A DNA stretch of 64,000 nt from Bacillus sp. N1-1 (GTDB lineage Bacteria > Bacillota > Bacilli > Bacillales > Guptibacillaceae): the NCBI RefSeq assembly GCF_009818105.1, contig NZ_CP046564.1, positions 1,054,001 through 1,118,000 on the forward strand, read 5' to 3'. Made by a program: the position numbers and the translations under genes. Of this stretch, positions 31,393-39,841 are shown piece by piece. The notes beneath the pieces are model-generated. The model was not told the DNA's origin. It saw nothing but the letters and a program-made list of their open reading frames with translations, and made no database searches. Positions within the stretch are counted from its first letter, which is position 1; each line of letters opens with the position of its first letter.

Positions 31393-32922
31393 TTATTTAA
31401 TAATTTTTTGATCTCTAGCCATTTCCCTCGCTACTTTTGGTGCGAGCCAAACCATTGGCAGAAGGATAAGCGAGACTGGAACGGCTGTTACAACAATGAA
31501 GTTCTGTAACTGCGTAATGCCGCTGTCTCCTGTAATAAGAAGAATGACTGCGACAGTTCCCATTAGAATTGCCCAGAATACGCGAAGCCATTTTTGTGGA
31601 TCGCCTTCGCCCGTAACGGCCATTGCAATTGTATAAGACATTGAGTCACTTGTCGTTACAACGAAAAGAATCGTTAGAATCAAGAACAGTGGTGAAACAA
31701 TACTTGCAAGCGGGAATTGCTCTGTAATGGCGAACATTGCTGCTGGATTACCAGCTGCATTCAATGCTTCTGAGATCGAACCAGGATTTGAAAGTTCAAA
31801 GAAAATTCCAGATCCACCTAGTACGGTAAACCAGAACGTTGAGATAACCGGTGCAAAAATCGAAACGGCAATAATGATGTCTCGAATCGTACGTCCTCTT
31901 GAAATACGACTAACAAGAATCGCCATCATTGGACCGTATCCGATAAACCAGCCCCAGAAGAAGACTGTCCAGAATGAAAGCCAACCGGTATCACCACGGA
32001 ATGTGCTCATCGTAACAAATTGATCGACATAAACACCAAATCCAGAGATAAAGTGATTGAAGATAAAGCCACCAGGACCAAAGATGACGATAAACGCCAT
32101 TAATCCAATCGCAAGACGAACGTTAAAGCTACTTAAATATTGAATTCCTTTGTAAAGTCCCGTAACTGCTGAAATCGTTGAAACAATAACGACAGCTAAA
32201 ATAATCGAAAACTGCGTGCTGAATTGATTTGGAATGCCGAAAATTTCTTGAAGACCATAGCTTGCTTGTAAGCCTAAGAATCCAATTGGTCCAATTGTAC
32301 CTGCGGCAACCGCGATAACGGAAAACGCATCAATCAGTGTACCAAACCAGCTGTGACGCAACTTTTCACCGAAAATCGGATAAAGAAGCGTACGCGGCTT
32401 CATTGGCATGCCTTTATGATAATGTCCGTACATCATCACGACGGCACTGATCGTACCTAGAATCGCCCAGGCAAGGAAACCCCAATGCATAAAGCTTTGG
32501 GCAAGTGCAGTATCAATCGCACCTTGAGTTCCAGCTTCAATTCCTTTTCCATCTTGAGAAGGGGGAACAGTTAAGAAGTGGTACATCGGTTCTGCCGCTG
32601 CCCAAAACACACCGCCACCGGCAAGTAGCGTCGCCATAATAATGGATAGCCACTTATATAGGCTAAGCTCAGGTTTATCCAAACCACCTAATTTTATTTT
32701 TCCGTATTTAGAGAAGGCCAATCCAATCCCTACAAAAAATGTCGCTAGCATTAAAACTTGCCAGAACCCACCGAAAAACCTCGCAGACCAGGCAAAGCTT
32801 GAGCTAACCAAGTTTTCAACCAATGAAATATCAAAAAGTGCAAGAATGACGAAGAGGATCAAAACCCCACCGCTTATTCCAAAGACGGGCCAATCAATAC
32901 GCCCAGTTTCTTTATTGTTCAT
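31393..32922 (-). CDS. BCCT-family transporter with divergent substrate motif
   Basis: A 509-residue, 12-helix Na+- or H+-coupled transporter of the betaine/choline/carnitine family. WLSIIMATLLAGGGVFWAAAEPMYHF matches the helix-3/4 region, SRISRGRTIRDII the conserved loop after helix 8, and TTSDSMSYTIAM the helix-10 region. The signature W-x-x-WWxxWxPF of betaine carriers reads FFWGWFIGYGPMMAIL here, so the Trp box is altered and a compound other than glycine betaine is likely. ATG 32922 is preceded by AAAAGGAGTCTTAT. It is monocistronic. Confidence 0.85.
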   Translation of the reverse strand: MNNKETGRIDWPVFGISGGVLILFVILALFDISLVENLVSSSFAWSARFFGGFWQVLMLATFFVGIGLAFSKYGKIKLGGLDKPELSLYKWLSIIMATLLAGGGVFWAAAEPMYHFLTVPPSQDGKGIEAGTQGAIDTALAQSFMHWGFLAWAILGTISAVVMMYGHYHKGMPMKPRTLLYPIFGEKLRHSWFGTLIDAFSVIAVAAGTIGPIGFLGLQASYGLQEIFGIPNQFSTQFSIILAVVIVSTISAVTGLYKGIQYLSSFNVRLAIGLMAFIVIFGPGGFIFNHFISGFGVYVDQFVTMSTFRGDTGWLSFWTVFFWGWFIGYGPMMAILVSRISRGRTIRDIIIAVSIFAPVISTFWFTVLGGSGIFFELSNPGSISEALNAAGNPAAMFAITEQFPLASIVSPLFLILTILFVVTTSDSMSYTIAMAVTGEGDPQKWLRVFWAILMGTVAVILLITGDSGITQLQNFIVVTAVPVSLILLPMVWLAPKVAREMARDQKIIK

Positions 32923-33136
32923 ATAAGACTCCTTTTATCGCTTTTTAAACACAATTACTTACTCTACCACTACCGTTAGTATGGTGTAAAGAGAGAAGTT
33001 TTAATCTGCTTCATTACTTAATAATGCTAGGATAAATTACCAGGTAATCGATTCCATCACCCCCCTTTTCTGTAAAATAAAATCGAAATTAGTCGAATTG
33101 TGTTTTCGATTTTTAAATACCCCATGTAAATAAAAT
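32923..33136. other. intergenic region upstream of the BCCT gene
   Basis: Together with the hairpin that follows it, 340 bp lie between the BCCT start and the next minus-strand stop. The region is AT-rich and holds the BCCT promoter presumably; I cannot place -35/-10 elements with confidence and see no coding frame. Confidence 0.3.
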
Positions 33137-33171
33137 GAAACCGGAAAGAATGAGGGATTCTTTCCGGTTTC
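33137..33171 (-). terminator. hairpin after the small membrane gene pair
   Basis: GAAACCGGAAAGAA, loop, TTCTTTCCGGTTTC with CATTTTATTT following on the minus strand; about 90 bp after the stop at 33264. Confidence 0.65.
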
Positions 33172-33263
33172 AAACGCGTAATATTTTATTGTTTATGGAG
33201 ATCATATGAAAGATCTTTGAAAAGCGAGTGAAACTTACGTTTGATAATGTTGATAAAGGATAT

Positions 33264-33470
33264 TTATTTCGACCAGTAACCATCTTTCAAATGATACCCA
33301 AGGCGCTTCATTCTAAAATAATAAAGCCCGAGAAGTAGTACAAAACTAAAGAAAAAGTTAATGAGGGTGAGAATAAGAGCTGTTATTAAACCTGAGTCGT
33401 CACGAACGTAATTACTTATGAAGAAAAGAATAAACGCAGGAATTCCGAGCAGCCACGGATGTTTCTTCAT
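33264..33470 (-). CDS. 68-residue two-helix membrane protein
   Basis: Helices at about 6-23 and 28-52 (ITALILTLINFFFSFVLLLGLYY is the second, slightly split here), then a basic tail. It has no Shine-Dalgarno of its own; its ATG overlaps the TGA of the upstream 46-residue frame (ATGA), so it is probably translated by coupling. Function unknown. Confidence 0.55.
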   Translation of the reverse strand: MKKHPWLLGIPAFILFFISNYVRDDSGLITALILTLINFFFSFVLLLGLYYFRMKRLGYHLKDGYWSK

Positions 33471-33607
33471 GTTGAATTTTCGATCGGTAGGTGTAAGAAA
33501 ACTTTCGTCTGAGTGTTTGATGGTGTGCCTTTCCTAACGGATAAAACGATGAGTACTGCAAACCCTACCATGACCCCAAAACTGAACTTTTTCCAAGTGC
33601 TGACCAT
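33467..33607 (-). CDS. 46-residue membrane peptide, coupled to the next gene
   Basis: ATG 33607 lies after GAAAGGATGCCCGTT. The peptide starts MVSTWKKFSFGVMVGFAVLI, giving one N-terminal hydrophobic segment (8-23), and has a polar tail ending PIENST. Its stop overlaps the start of the following small membrane protein by ATGA. Too short for database-style ORF cut-offs but supported by the ribosome site and coupling. Confidence 0.5.
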   Translation of the reverse strand: MVSTWKKFSFGVMVGFAVLIVLSVRKGTPSNTQTKVFLHLPIENST

Positions 33608-33674
33608 AACGGGCATCCTTTCTTAGTTGTTAATTAATACCTGTTTACATCGCAATATAAACCAATTTTTTACA

Positions 33675-33704
33675 TAAAAAAACGCCCGTGACGGACGATT
33701 TTTG
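33675..33704 (-). terminator. terminator after the Nudix gene
   Basis: On the minus strand AAATCG.CCGT, loop, ACGGGCGTTTTTTT, about 100 bp after the NIPSNAP-Nudix stop codon. Confidence 0.6.
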
Positions 33705-33802
33705 AGGGGATAATTCAGATTAAAGTAAAATCAAAACTAAGTACGGGTACTAACACAACTTTACGAAAGGTTAAATCTGAAAATCGAGGCGTGAAGGAAA
33801 CG

Positions 33803-34528
33803 TTACTGATTAAACGCCACATAAAAAGGATGATGTTCTTCGTTTAAGCAATATTCCATGCGCTGACGGAAATTTTTCCAAGTAACCATTTCAAGTGCTT
33901 GATCAATAGGAAAGAATCCAACTTCGAGACTTTCAGAGGATGTTGTGAGTTTACCCCCAACATAGTTAGCAAGAAATAGGTTATTCGAAATAGAAGACTT
34001 CACGTTTTGAAACACGCCGCAAAATTTAACAATTTCAACATCAGCACCGGACTCTTCTTTCGCTTCTCGAATTGCAGCGTCGTGTAATGATTCGCCTTCT
34101 TCTACTTGACCTCCAGGGAATTCCCACCCTCTACGTGGCCCTTTTATTAAAAGGATTTCATCTGCTTCATTTAAAATAATGGTAGCTGCTGAAACGATGT
34201 GTTTTGGAGGATGATACGCGTAAGGTTCGGCTGTTGACGTTAGAAAGTCCTGGCTGCTTTCAAGATAAAGGTTCCCTAGATCTTCTCTACGTTGTTTCGC
34301 CTTCTGATGTAACGCGCTTTTTCGAATTTGCTTTTCGATCTCTTCATAGTGATTCATACTCTTATATTGCCAGGTCGCGGTTATTTCATTCTGGGTTTCG
34401 TTAACCCAACGCCCAACCAATTTGGCGCCATGTTTTAGTTGATTTGGATAAAGATAAGTATGGAAAAACGCGTTGAATTCATCTAATTTTTCAGGTTGGA
34501 TGATATAGGTTTTTCTGCGATAAATCAT
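33803..34528 (-). CDS. NIPSNAP-Nudix hydrolase fusion
   Basis: A 241-residue two-domain protein. Residues 1-95 (MIYRRKTYIIQPEKLDEFNAF, then RWVNETQNEITATWQY) have the ferredoxin-like NIPSNAP pattern. Residues about 108-235 form a Nudix domain with an exact Nudix box, G-x5-E-x7-RE-x-x-EE-x-G, at about 138-160 (GGQVEEGESLHDAAIREAKE). Nudix enzymes hydrolyse nucleoside diphosphates linked to another group; NIPSNAP domains are of uncertain role. The fusion suggests the N-terminal domain steers substrate or partner choice. No operon partner is present. Confidence 0.82.
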   Translation of the reverse strand: MIYRRKTYIIQPEKLDEFNAFFHTYLYPNQLKHGAKLVGRWVNETQNEITATWQYKSMNHYEEIEKQIRKSALHQKAKQRREDLGNLYLESSQDFLTSTAEPYAYHPPKHIVSAATIILNEADEILLIKGPRRGWEFPGGQVEEGESLHDAAIREAKEESGADVEIVKFCGVFQNVKSSISNNLFLANYVGGKLTTSSESLEVGFFPIDQALEMVTWKNFRQRMEYCLNEEHHPFYVAFNQ

Positions 34529-34678
34529 TTTCTCTCGCTCTCCATTTCAAAAGGATTTACTTTAGCTATTATGTCAAATTATTAATATTTTGACAATTAA
34601 TGTTTGCATCTGGTTTATTGGCGGATTCCAAATCGCTCCTGTAAGCTGAACATATCTAAAGACGAAGGAGAGGATAAC

Positions 34679-35416
34679 ATGCCAGATTTAAAGAATCGAG
34701 TGGTATTAATCACTGGGGGAAATCGAGGCCAGGGAAAAGCAATTGGTGAGCATCTTGCTTCATTAGGAGCCAAAGTGATCATTGGAGCGCGCCGCTATCA
34801 AGACGCTGAGAAAACAGCAAGTTTGATCGGGGCTTATCCTGTGCAATTGGATGTAACGAAAGAAGATCATTGGAATTCAGCACTTGCGGAGATCCAATCC
34901 GAATTTGGTCAGTTGGATGCGCTTGTAAACAATGCAGGAATACTAAAAAGAAAACCATTTACAGATTTAACGGTAGAGGAATATCAAGAGTTAATGAACG
35001 TGAACCAACTTGGTGTGTTTTTGGGAATGCAAGCCGTTGTTCCGTTAATGGAGAAACAGCGAAAAGGGGCGATCGTGAATAACGTATCGATCTCAGCGTT
35101 TGCTCCGATCGGTCAGTCTGCTGCTTATGCAGCTACGAAAGCAGCTGTCGTCGCGATGTCTAAGGCTGCGGCAATCGAATTAGGTCCGAAAGGGATTCGG
35201 GTGAACATGATTCATCCGGGAGGAGTAGAGACGGAGATGGCGACACAGGGAGAGGGTGTGCCAGATTTCTATCAGACGATTCCATTAGGGCGTATCGGAC
35301 AGCCTGTTGAAATCGCCAGAGCCGTAGCCTTTCTTGCTTCTGATGAAAGTTCTTATTGTACGGGAACAGAAATCGTGATTGATGGAGGAATGACGCTCGG
35401 ATCAGCTGATGTATAA
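34679..35416 (+). CDS. short-chain dehydrogenase/reductase
   Basis: A 245-residue classical SDR. Cofactor motif [12 protein letters not shown] (about 13-24), NNAG (about 84), catalytic Ser in NNVSISAF and YAATK (about 147) are present, and IDGGMTLGS closes the fold. The Arg after Gly in the cofactor region (GARRY) suggests NADPH. ATG 34679 follows GAAGGAGAGGATAAC; the frame upstream of it is rejected. Substrate unknown. Confidence 0.85.
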   Translation: MPDLKNRVVLITGGNRGQGKAIGEHLASLGAKVIIGARRYQDAEKTASLIGAYPVQLDVTKEDHWNSALAEIQSEFGQLDALVNNAGILKRKPFTDLTVEEYQELMNVNQLGVFLGMQAVVPLMEKQRKGAIVNNVSISAFAPIGQSAAYAATKAAVVAMSKAAAIELGPKGIRVNMIHPGGVETEMATQGEGVPDFYQTIPLGRIGQPVEIARAVAFLASDESSYCTGTEIVIDGGMTLGSADV

Positions 35417-35437
35417 GGAAAGCTTAATGTAACGAGG

Positions 35438-35460
35438 CCAAGAGCATTTGTTGCTCTTGG
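35438..35460. terminator. hairpin between convergent SDR and MerR genes
   Basis: CCAAGAGCA, loop TTTGT, TGCTCTTGG; weak T-runs on either side, ending 5 bp before the MerR stop codon. Confidence 0.6.
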
Positions 35461-35464
35461 TGTA

Positions 35465-35857
35465 TTAAAATTTTGAACATGTTACTTTTTGCAAATCAGT
35501 TGAAACGTCATCATAGAGGGTGATCTTTTTTGAAATCCGTTTTAAATAGTTCTGCTGTCGCTTTACTTCACGTTCTACTTTTGTTTTATGGTTATTAAGA
35601 AGAGTTCTTCTTTCTCGTATCGTCGAATCACCCTGTTTGTAGAGAAGAACGTATGTTTTTATTTCAGCAATCGGCATGTTGGTGGAACGAAGAGCAAGAA
35701 TGAAATGAAGCCATTCTAGGTTGTTCTCAGTATATCTGCGAACGCCATTTTCATCGCGTTCGATAAAGGGAAGAATCTCTTCCTTCTCATAGTATCGTAT
35801 CGCTGAAGCAGACTGCTTTGTCAACGCGGTTATTTCCTTCATCGAATAGTATTTCAT
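35465..35857 (-). CDS. MerR-family regulator
   Basis: A 130-residue regulator with the winged-helix DNA-binding domain at 1-70 (YYSMKEITALTKQSASAIRYYEKEEIL) and a dimerisation helix at about 78-118 (LLNNHKTKVEREVKRQQNYL). The C-terminal effector part is short and ends TDLQKVTCSKF, with a single Cys that could sense thiol-reactive compounds, as in AdhR/HMR-type members. It is divergent from an SDR gene; MerR proteins of this group usually activate such a neighbour. ATG 35857 is preceded by GGAGGCATAAAAAA. Confidence 0.85.
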   Translation of the reverse strand: MKYYSMKEITALTKQSASAIRYYEKEEILPFIERDENGVRRYTENNLEWLHFILALRSTNMPIAEIKTYVLLYKQGDSTIRERRTLLNNHKTKVEREVKRQQNYLKRISKKITLYDDVSTDLQKVTCSKF

Positions 35858-35901
35858 TTTTTTATGCCTCCATTTAAGTCACTTTATTTGTGTTAAACCG
35901 C

Positions 35902-35927
35902 ACTTTAACCTATAGAGTGGAGTTTAT
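35902..35927 (+). promoter_or_regulatory. probable MerR operator in the divergent promoter region
   Basis: ACTTTA-N5-TAGAGT (35902-35918) and the overlapping ATAGAGT..GGAGTTTAT form imperfect dyads between the MerR gene and the SDR gene. TAGAGT/ACTCTA half-sites are typical for AdhR-like MerR proteins. Promoter hexamers cannot be fixed. Confidence 0.4.
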
Positions 35928-35968
35928 CAATTAAAACGATTGATAATTCAACTGTGGAGGTTTTATAA

Positions 35969-36706
35969 ATGGCAAAAGAAAAAGTCGTCATCATTACTGG
36001 AGCATCAAGCGGTATTGGAGAAGAAACAGCAAAGTTACTCTCTGAAAAAGGAGCAAAGCTCGTATTGGCAGCTCGTCGTGAAGAACGATTGAAAGAGCTA
36101 AAGCAGAAGATTGAAGACAACGGGGGAGAAGCGATTTACCAGGTAACAGACGTAACGTCATCTGAAGAGGTGGAGTCGCTCGCTCAATACGCATATGATA
36201 CGTTTGGAAAAATCGATGTCATTGTGAATAACGCTGGTTTAATGCCACTCTCCCTTCTACACAAGAAGAAATACGATGAGTGGGATAAAATGATCGATGT
36301 TAATATCAAAGGTGTACTATACGGTATCGGAGCCGTTCTTCCTTATATGAGAGAGAAAAAGGAAGGGCACGTTATTAACATTTCTTCTGTAGCTGGCCAT
36401 GAAATTTCACCAGGAAGCTCAGTCTACAGCGCTACAAAATTTGCTGTAAGAGCAATTACAGAAGGTCTAAGAATGGAAGAATCTGTAGGGAATAATATTC
36501 GTGCAACAATTATTTCCCCTGGAGCCGTTAGCACAGAACTTACTGAAACGATTACCGATGATGATGTTAAATCATCCATTGATGCCGTTTATAGCGGTGC
36601 TATTAAAGCTGACAGCATTGCTCGTACAATTGTTTTTGCGATCGAAGAACCTGCTGAAGTGGCAATCAATGAAATCCTTGTTCGTCCAACAAATCAAGAA
36701 TGGTAA
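35969..36706 (+). CDS. short-chain dehydrogenase/reductase (putative MerR target)
   Basis: A 245-residue classical SDR: TGASSGIGEETA (about 10-21), AARREERL marking an NADPH-binding Arg pair, NNAG (about 88), Ser in NISSVAG and YSATK (about 153-157). The C-terminal AINEILVRPTNQEW is common in the YdfG/YqjQ-like group that reduces hydroxy or semialdehyde acids and aldehydes. It is divergent from a MerR regulator and so is its likely target, for example in carbonyl stress. ATG 35969 follows GTGGAGGTTTTATAA. Confidence 0.85.
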   Translation: MAKEKVVIITGASSGIGEETAKLLSEKGAKLVLAARREERLKELKQKIEDNGGEAIYQVTDVTSSEEVESLAQYAYDTFGKIDVIVNNAGLMPLSLLHKKKYDEWDKMIDVNIKGVLYGIGAVLPYMREKKEGHVINISSVAGHEISPGSSVYSATKFAVRAITEGLRMEESVGNNIRATIISPGAVSTELTETITDDDVKSSIDAVYSGAIKADSIARTIVFAIEEPAEVAINEILVRPTNQEW

Positions 36707-36713
36707 GAAGAGA

Positions 36714-36752
36714 GAAGGAGAAGCTAACATTAGGCTTCTCCTTCTTGATTTT
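36714..36752 (+). terminator. SDR terminator
   Basis: AAGGAGAAGC, loop TAACATTAG, GCTTCTCCTT followed by CTTGATTTTTTT. Confidence 0.85.
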
Positions 36753-36993
36753 TTTCTGAATTCGGGGTTACAATGGGAAACTGAGACTGAAATACAATGT
36801 TCGGTCTTTTACTGTACGAATTTAACGATCTCATGAACTAAACTTGAAGGTATGAAACGAGAGGTATGTGAGCGGACATGAAGCTCATCTCGTTCAACAC
36901 AAAACGGTAAAACCATATACAGGTAGCAATGATCTGAACAATTAGCGTCAGACATAAGCCGAAAAGGAGAAAAATTCCTTTTCGGCTTTTTTT
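36753..36993 (+). ncRNA. possible small RNA ending at an orphan terminator
   Basis: Between the SDR terminator and the next gene lies a second strong terminator at 36956-36993 (AAGCCGAAAAGGA, loop, TCCTTTTCGGCTTTTTTT). No open frame with a ribosome site lies before it. A short untranslated transcript of about 100-200 nt would explain the terminator. I cannot place its promoter, so the 5' end is arbitrary. Confidence 0.3.
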
Positions 36994-37041
36994 GTGTCTT
37001 TATACCTGTGGTGAATGATGAAAAATGAGAGGAGGTTGTTG

Positions 37042-37521
37042 ATGTTTACTTTAAGTGATATTCCTATGTTCTTTGTTAATTTCTTTATTATTCTTCCGAT
37101 CGTGACATTGGTGCATGAGGCTGGACATGTGCTCGTAGCGAGATTATTTGGGGGAAGGATTAAATTCTGCATTGGTACTGGGAAGAAAATATTCGATATT
37201 GGTCCATTGGAGGTACGAAAGAAATATTTCATGGAAGGGTGGTGTCAGTACGAGAAGTTAACTTACGATAAGACATGGGCGCACGTTTCGATTTACCTTG
37301 CGGGAAGTGCCTTTAATTTACTTCTTATTCTGATCATTAACTATCTGATTCTGACAGAGGTGCTGCCAAAAGCTCTAGTGTTTAGGCAGTTTGTTTATTT
37401 CTCGTTTTACTTTATTTTCTTTTCATTAATGCCTTATAAAAATGAGGATGGGAAACCAAGTGACGGAATGGCAATCTATGACGTCATTCGCTATGGCAAG
37501 GCAGAAGACCCAATCGACTAA
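37042..37521 (+). CDS. M50-like membrane metallopeptidase (site-2 protease type)
   Basis: A 159-residue membrane protein with three to four helices. Helix 1 carries the zinc motif HEAGH (residues 25-29), and a later segment SLMPYKNEDGKPSDGMAIYD (about 130-149) corresponds to the N/D-P-x-DG zinc-ligand motif of M50 proteases, with Asp of SDG as third ligand. The protein is minimal and lacks a PDZ domain. ATG 37042 follows GAGGAGGTTGTTG; the longer frame from 37015 is rejected. The substrate is unknown, and activity depends on whether the minimal fold suffices. Confidence 0.75.
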   Translation: MFTLSDIPMFFVNFFIILPIVTLVHEAGHVLVARLFGGRIKFCIGTGKKIFDIGPLEVRKKYFMEGWCQYEKLTYDKTWAHVSIYLAGSAFNLLLILIINYLILTEVLPKALVFRQFVYFSFYFIFFSLMPYKNEDGKPSDGMAIYDVIRYGKAEDPID

Positions 37522-37522
37522 G

Positions 37523-37552
37523 TTCGACAGGAAACGAGCGGTGACAGGCACC
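37523..37552 (+). repeat. dispersed repeat, copy 8
   Basis: TTCGAC at 37523 and GCGGTGACAGGCACCGC around core 37540-37552. The spacing is 17 bp here, 10 bp shorter than the usual 27. The core ends 2 bp from the VOC gene stop codon on the other strand. Confidence 0.75.
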
Positions 37553-37554
37553 GC

Positions 37555-37905
37555 TTACTTCTCTTCATAGAATGTTATCCGATTTAAAAACGGGTCCGTG
37601 ACGGTCATTTCGATGGTTTTCCATGAGGTATGCCTCATCCCTGGATTGGAATAGGCGTATTCTTTCTGTGATAGGGTGTGATGGTAGTCTTCGACGTTAT
37701 CAAGCTTTACTCGTATAGAACTTCCTGGTGAAGCATCTCCATGATGTTCTGTTAAATGAATTAGGGCGTTATGAAAAGAGACTTGAATGTATTCAGGCAT
37801 ATTTTCTTCATATTGATGCCGCCAATCAATCTTAAAACCTAAGAAATCGCGATAAAAGTCAGTGGCTTTTTCCGTGTCAAAGATTCGAAAAATCGGTGTA
37901 ATCAT
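37555..37905 (-). CDS. VOC/glyoxalase-superfamily protein
   Basis: A 116-residue single VOC module (beta-alpha-beta-beta-beta twice). The N-terminus TPIFRIFDTEKATDFYRDFLGFKIDW and the motif LIHLTEHHGDASPGSSIRV match the glyoxalase-superfamily proteins annotated in many bacteria next to bleomycin-resistance-like folds. Potential metal ligands are the His/Glu of TEHHGD and a C-terminal Glu (FYEEK). Activity unknown. Monocistronic; its stop codon abuts a dispersed repeat. Confidence 0.8.
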   Translation of the reverse strand: MITPIFRIFDTEKATDFYRDFLGFKIDWRHQYEENMPEYIQVSFHNALIHLTEHHGDASPGSSIRVKLDNVEDYHHTLSQKEYAYSNPGMRHTSWKTIEMTVTDPFLNRITFYEEK

Positions 37906-38107
37906 GAGGAGAAAGAACCTGCCTTTCCTTCATAGTTTTCAGCCTATTTCATCTGTAAAGCGAAAAGCGATCCGACTAAGAAGAATGGATCTAGCTTACT
38001 CTTATCATATAACGAATCCGTACCTTAAAAAAGGGGTTGTAAAAAAATGGGTAGGAATATGAAGGGTGTTTTATTAACAAAGGAATTGGAACACAGGGTC
38101 TTTTGGA

Positions 38108-38147
38108 TGATCACTAGCCCGACGCATATGCGTCGAGCTAGTGATCA
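38108..38147. repeat. 40-bp near-perfect palindrome after the amine oxidase gene
   Basis: TGATCACTAGC-C-CGACGCA-TA-TGCGTCG-A-GCTAGTGATCA, symmetric around 38127/38128 with a single mismatched pair (G-U capable on the minus-strand RNA). It lies just after the stop of the flavin amine oxidase gene and has no T-run, so it may act as a stabilising or unusual terminator stem or as a protein-binding site. Confidence 0.8.
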
Positions 38148-38153
38148 ATACCA

Positions 38154-39623
38154 TTATGAATCGATCCCATTTATCTCATAAGCAGCTCTTAGCCCGGATT
38201 CAATCGCACCTTCCATCCACCCGTGAAAGGAGGAAGTATGTTCTCCAGCGAAATGGAGCTTTCCTTCAGGCTGTTTGATAATTTCACCAAGGTTGCTTTC
38301 TTGACCAGGGGTGAAAAGGGTAAAGCAGCCGGAAGAATAAGGATTTTTACTCCAATTAAAGGGAACGGCTTTGATGAACGCTGTGTACACTTCATTTCCA
38401 TAGATTTTGGCTAGATCTTTAAGCAGTATACGGGTTAGTTCTTCTTTCGGTAAACTGCCCCACAGCACGGCGTCCTCTCCCCAGCTATAGCTTGCTAATA
38501 GGACAGCTGATCCACCTGACCCCATTCCTTCCCCAGGTACATAACTAAACCGAATCGGTAAATCCGTGAGTGCATTCCCAACGTTGTTTTTTTCCCAAAA
38601 GCGATGGCGAAATTCAATTCCAATTTTAACAGCTGGGACATTGATCAGTTCACGAATCGCCTGCCATTTTTTAAATGAGACGGAATGGTAAGGGGCAATG
38701 TCGATAAATTGAAGTACGGAAAAAGGGACGGCTACAATCGCAAGATCTCCTTTAACGCGATACCGCTCATTTGTTTTAGGATTCAGCGTTGTAACTGAAA
38801 CGCCACGATTAGACTGCTTTATTTTAATCACTTTTTGATTGAGGTAAATATGATCCCTCAGTTCTTCAACAAATGAATAAGGCAGCCGATCGTTGCCGCC
38901 GTCAATTTGATAGAACTTTACTTCTTTGCTGAAAATCGGATAGATAATGTCTGTTAAAATATCCGTAAATGCGAACTCAGGAAAGCCTTCAATCCCAAGC
39001 ATGACGCCGATCGAGCGAATGGCATTGAGGGATAATGGTTTCCCAAGCGGATTGTAGTGAAGGAATTCTCCCATTGAATATTCCCCATATTTGGCTACCA
39101 ACTCTTCTTGTTCTTCTTTTGTGCTGGCTTTATAAAGGTCGATAAACGGCTGGGTGGCTTCAAGGAAAAGGGCTGTAGCTGTTTTCCCTTTTTCACTTTC
39201 TTCCACTGGAAAACGAAGAATGTCAGGGTTTTGTTCGTATTCACCTCTAGTCGTTAGCACATTGTTAACGAAAATAAGATCTTTCGAGGAGTCGTTTAAA
39301 AAAGGATGAAGGGGGAGGTGGAAACGACGAATGTATTCGTGTGCGAGGGCATGGTTATCGGGGATTCTCATTGCGCCTGCGTCCATATATTGATTCATCG
39401 AAAACGGTTTTCGTAACGTATAAACGCGGCCACCAATGCGGTCGTTTCCTTCTAAAATCGTCACGTGATGACCACTCCGTTTCAGCAATGACCCCGCTAC
39501 CAGCCCTGACAGGCCGCTTCCAATAATAATCACATGTTTAGGAGGACTTTTTCCGGGTAACCCATTTCGAATAAGAGATAGTAAATCTTCTGGATAACGT
39601 AAAGAAGAAAATGGTTTGGCCAT
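38154..39623 (-). CDS. flavin-containing amine oxidase
   Basis: A 489-residue FAD enzyme of the monoamine/L-amino-acid oxidase family. The FAD site is VIIIGSGLSGLVAGSLLKRSG (about 32-52) followed by LEGNDRIGGRV (about 57-67); the C-terminal FAD motif is LHFAGEHTSSFHGWMEGAIESG (about 453-474). The region GAMRIPDNH resembles L-amino-acid oxidases. It oxidises an amine or amino acid to the imine with release of H2O2; no signal peptide is seen, so it is cytoplasmic. It is divergent from the sulfatase-like gene. Confidence 0.88.
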   Translation of the reverse strand: MAKPFSSLRYPEDLLSLIRNGLPGKSPPKHVIIIGSGLSGLVAGSLLKRSGHHVTILEGNDRIGGRVYTLRKPFSMNQYMDAGAMRIPDNHALAHEYIRRFHLPLHPFLNDSSKDLIFVNNVLTTRGEYEQNPDILRFPVEESEKGKTATALFLEATQPFIDLYKASTKEEQEELVAKYGEYSMGEFLHYNPLGKPLSLNAIRSIGVMLGIEGFPEFAFTDILTDIIYPIFSKEVKFYQIDGGNDRLPYSFVEELRDHIYLNQKVIKIKQSNRGVSVTTLNPKTNERYRVKGDLAIVAVPFSVLQFIDIAPYHSVSFKKWQAIRELINVPAVKIGIEFRHRFWEKNNVGNALTDLPIRFSYVPGEGMGSGGSAVLLASYSWGEDAVLWGSLPKEELTRILLKDLAKIYGNEVYTAFIKAVPFNWSKNPYSSGCFTLFTPGQESNLGEIIKQPEGKLHFAGEHTSSFHGWMEGAIESGLRAAYEINGIDS

Positions 39624-39841
39624 GTTTTGATAGCCTCCTTGTCTAGTAAACGTCCTTGATAACCAGGATAAGGATTCACCTTATTAATCTATGTCTAACA
39701 AAAAAAGGATATGAAATGTGAAATTCTTCTTTCAATAACGGAGAGAATGGTTAGAAAGAAGAACCGTTTCCTGGGCGCAAACATAAACTACAAAAAAACA
39801 AAACAGATGCGGGACGTACTTGTATTTGAAGGAGGAACGAC

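Noticed and set aside
38047..38181. 44-codon plus-strand frame after the VOC gene
   Set aside because: It reads through the 40-bp palindrome and into the amine oxidase 3' end, with no credible ribosome site.
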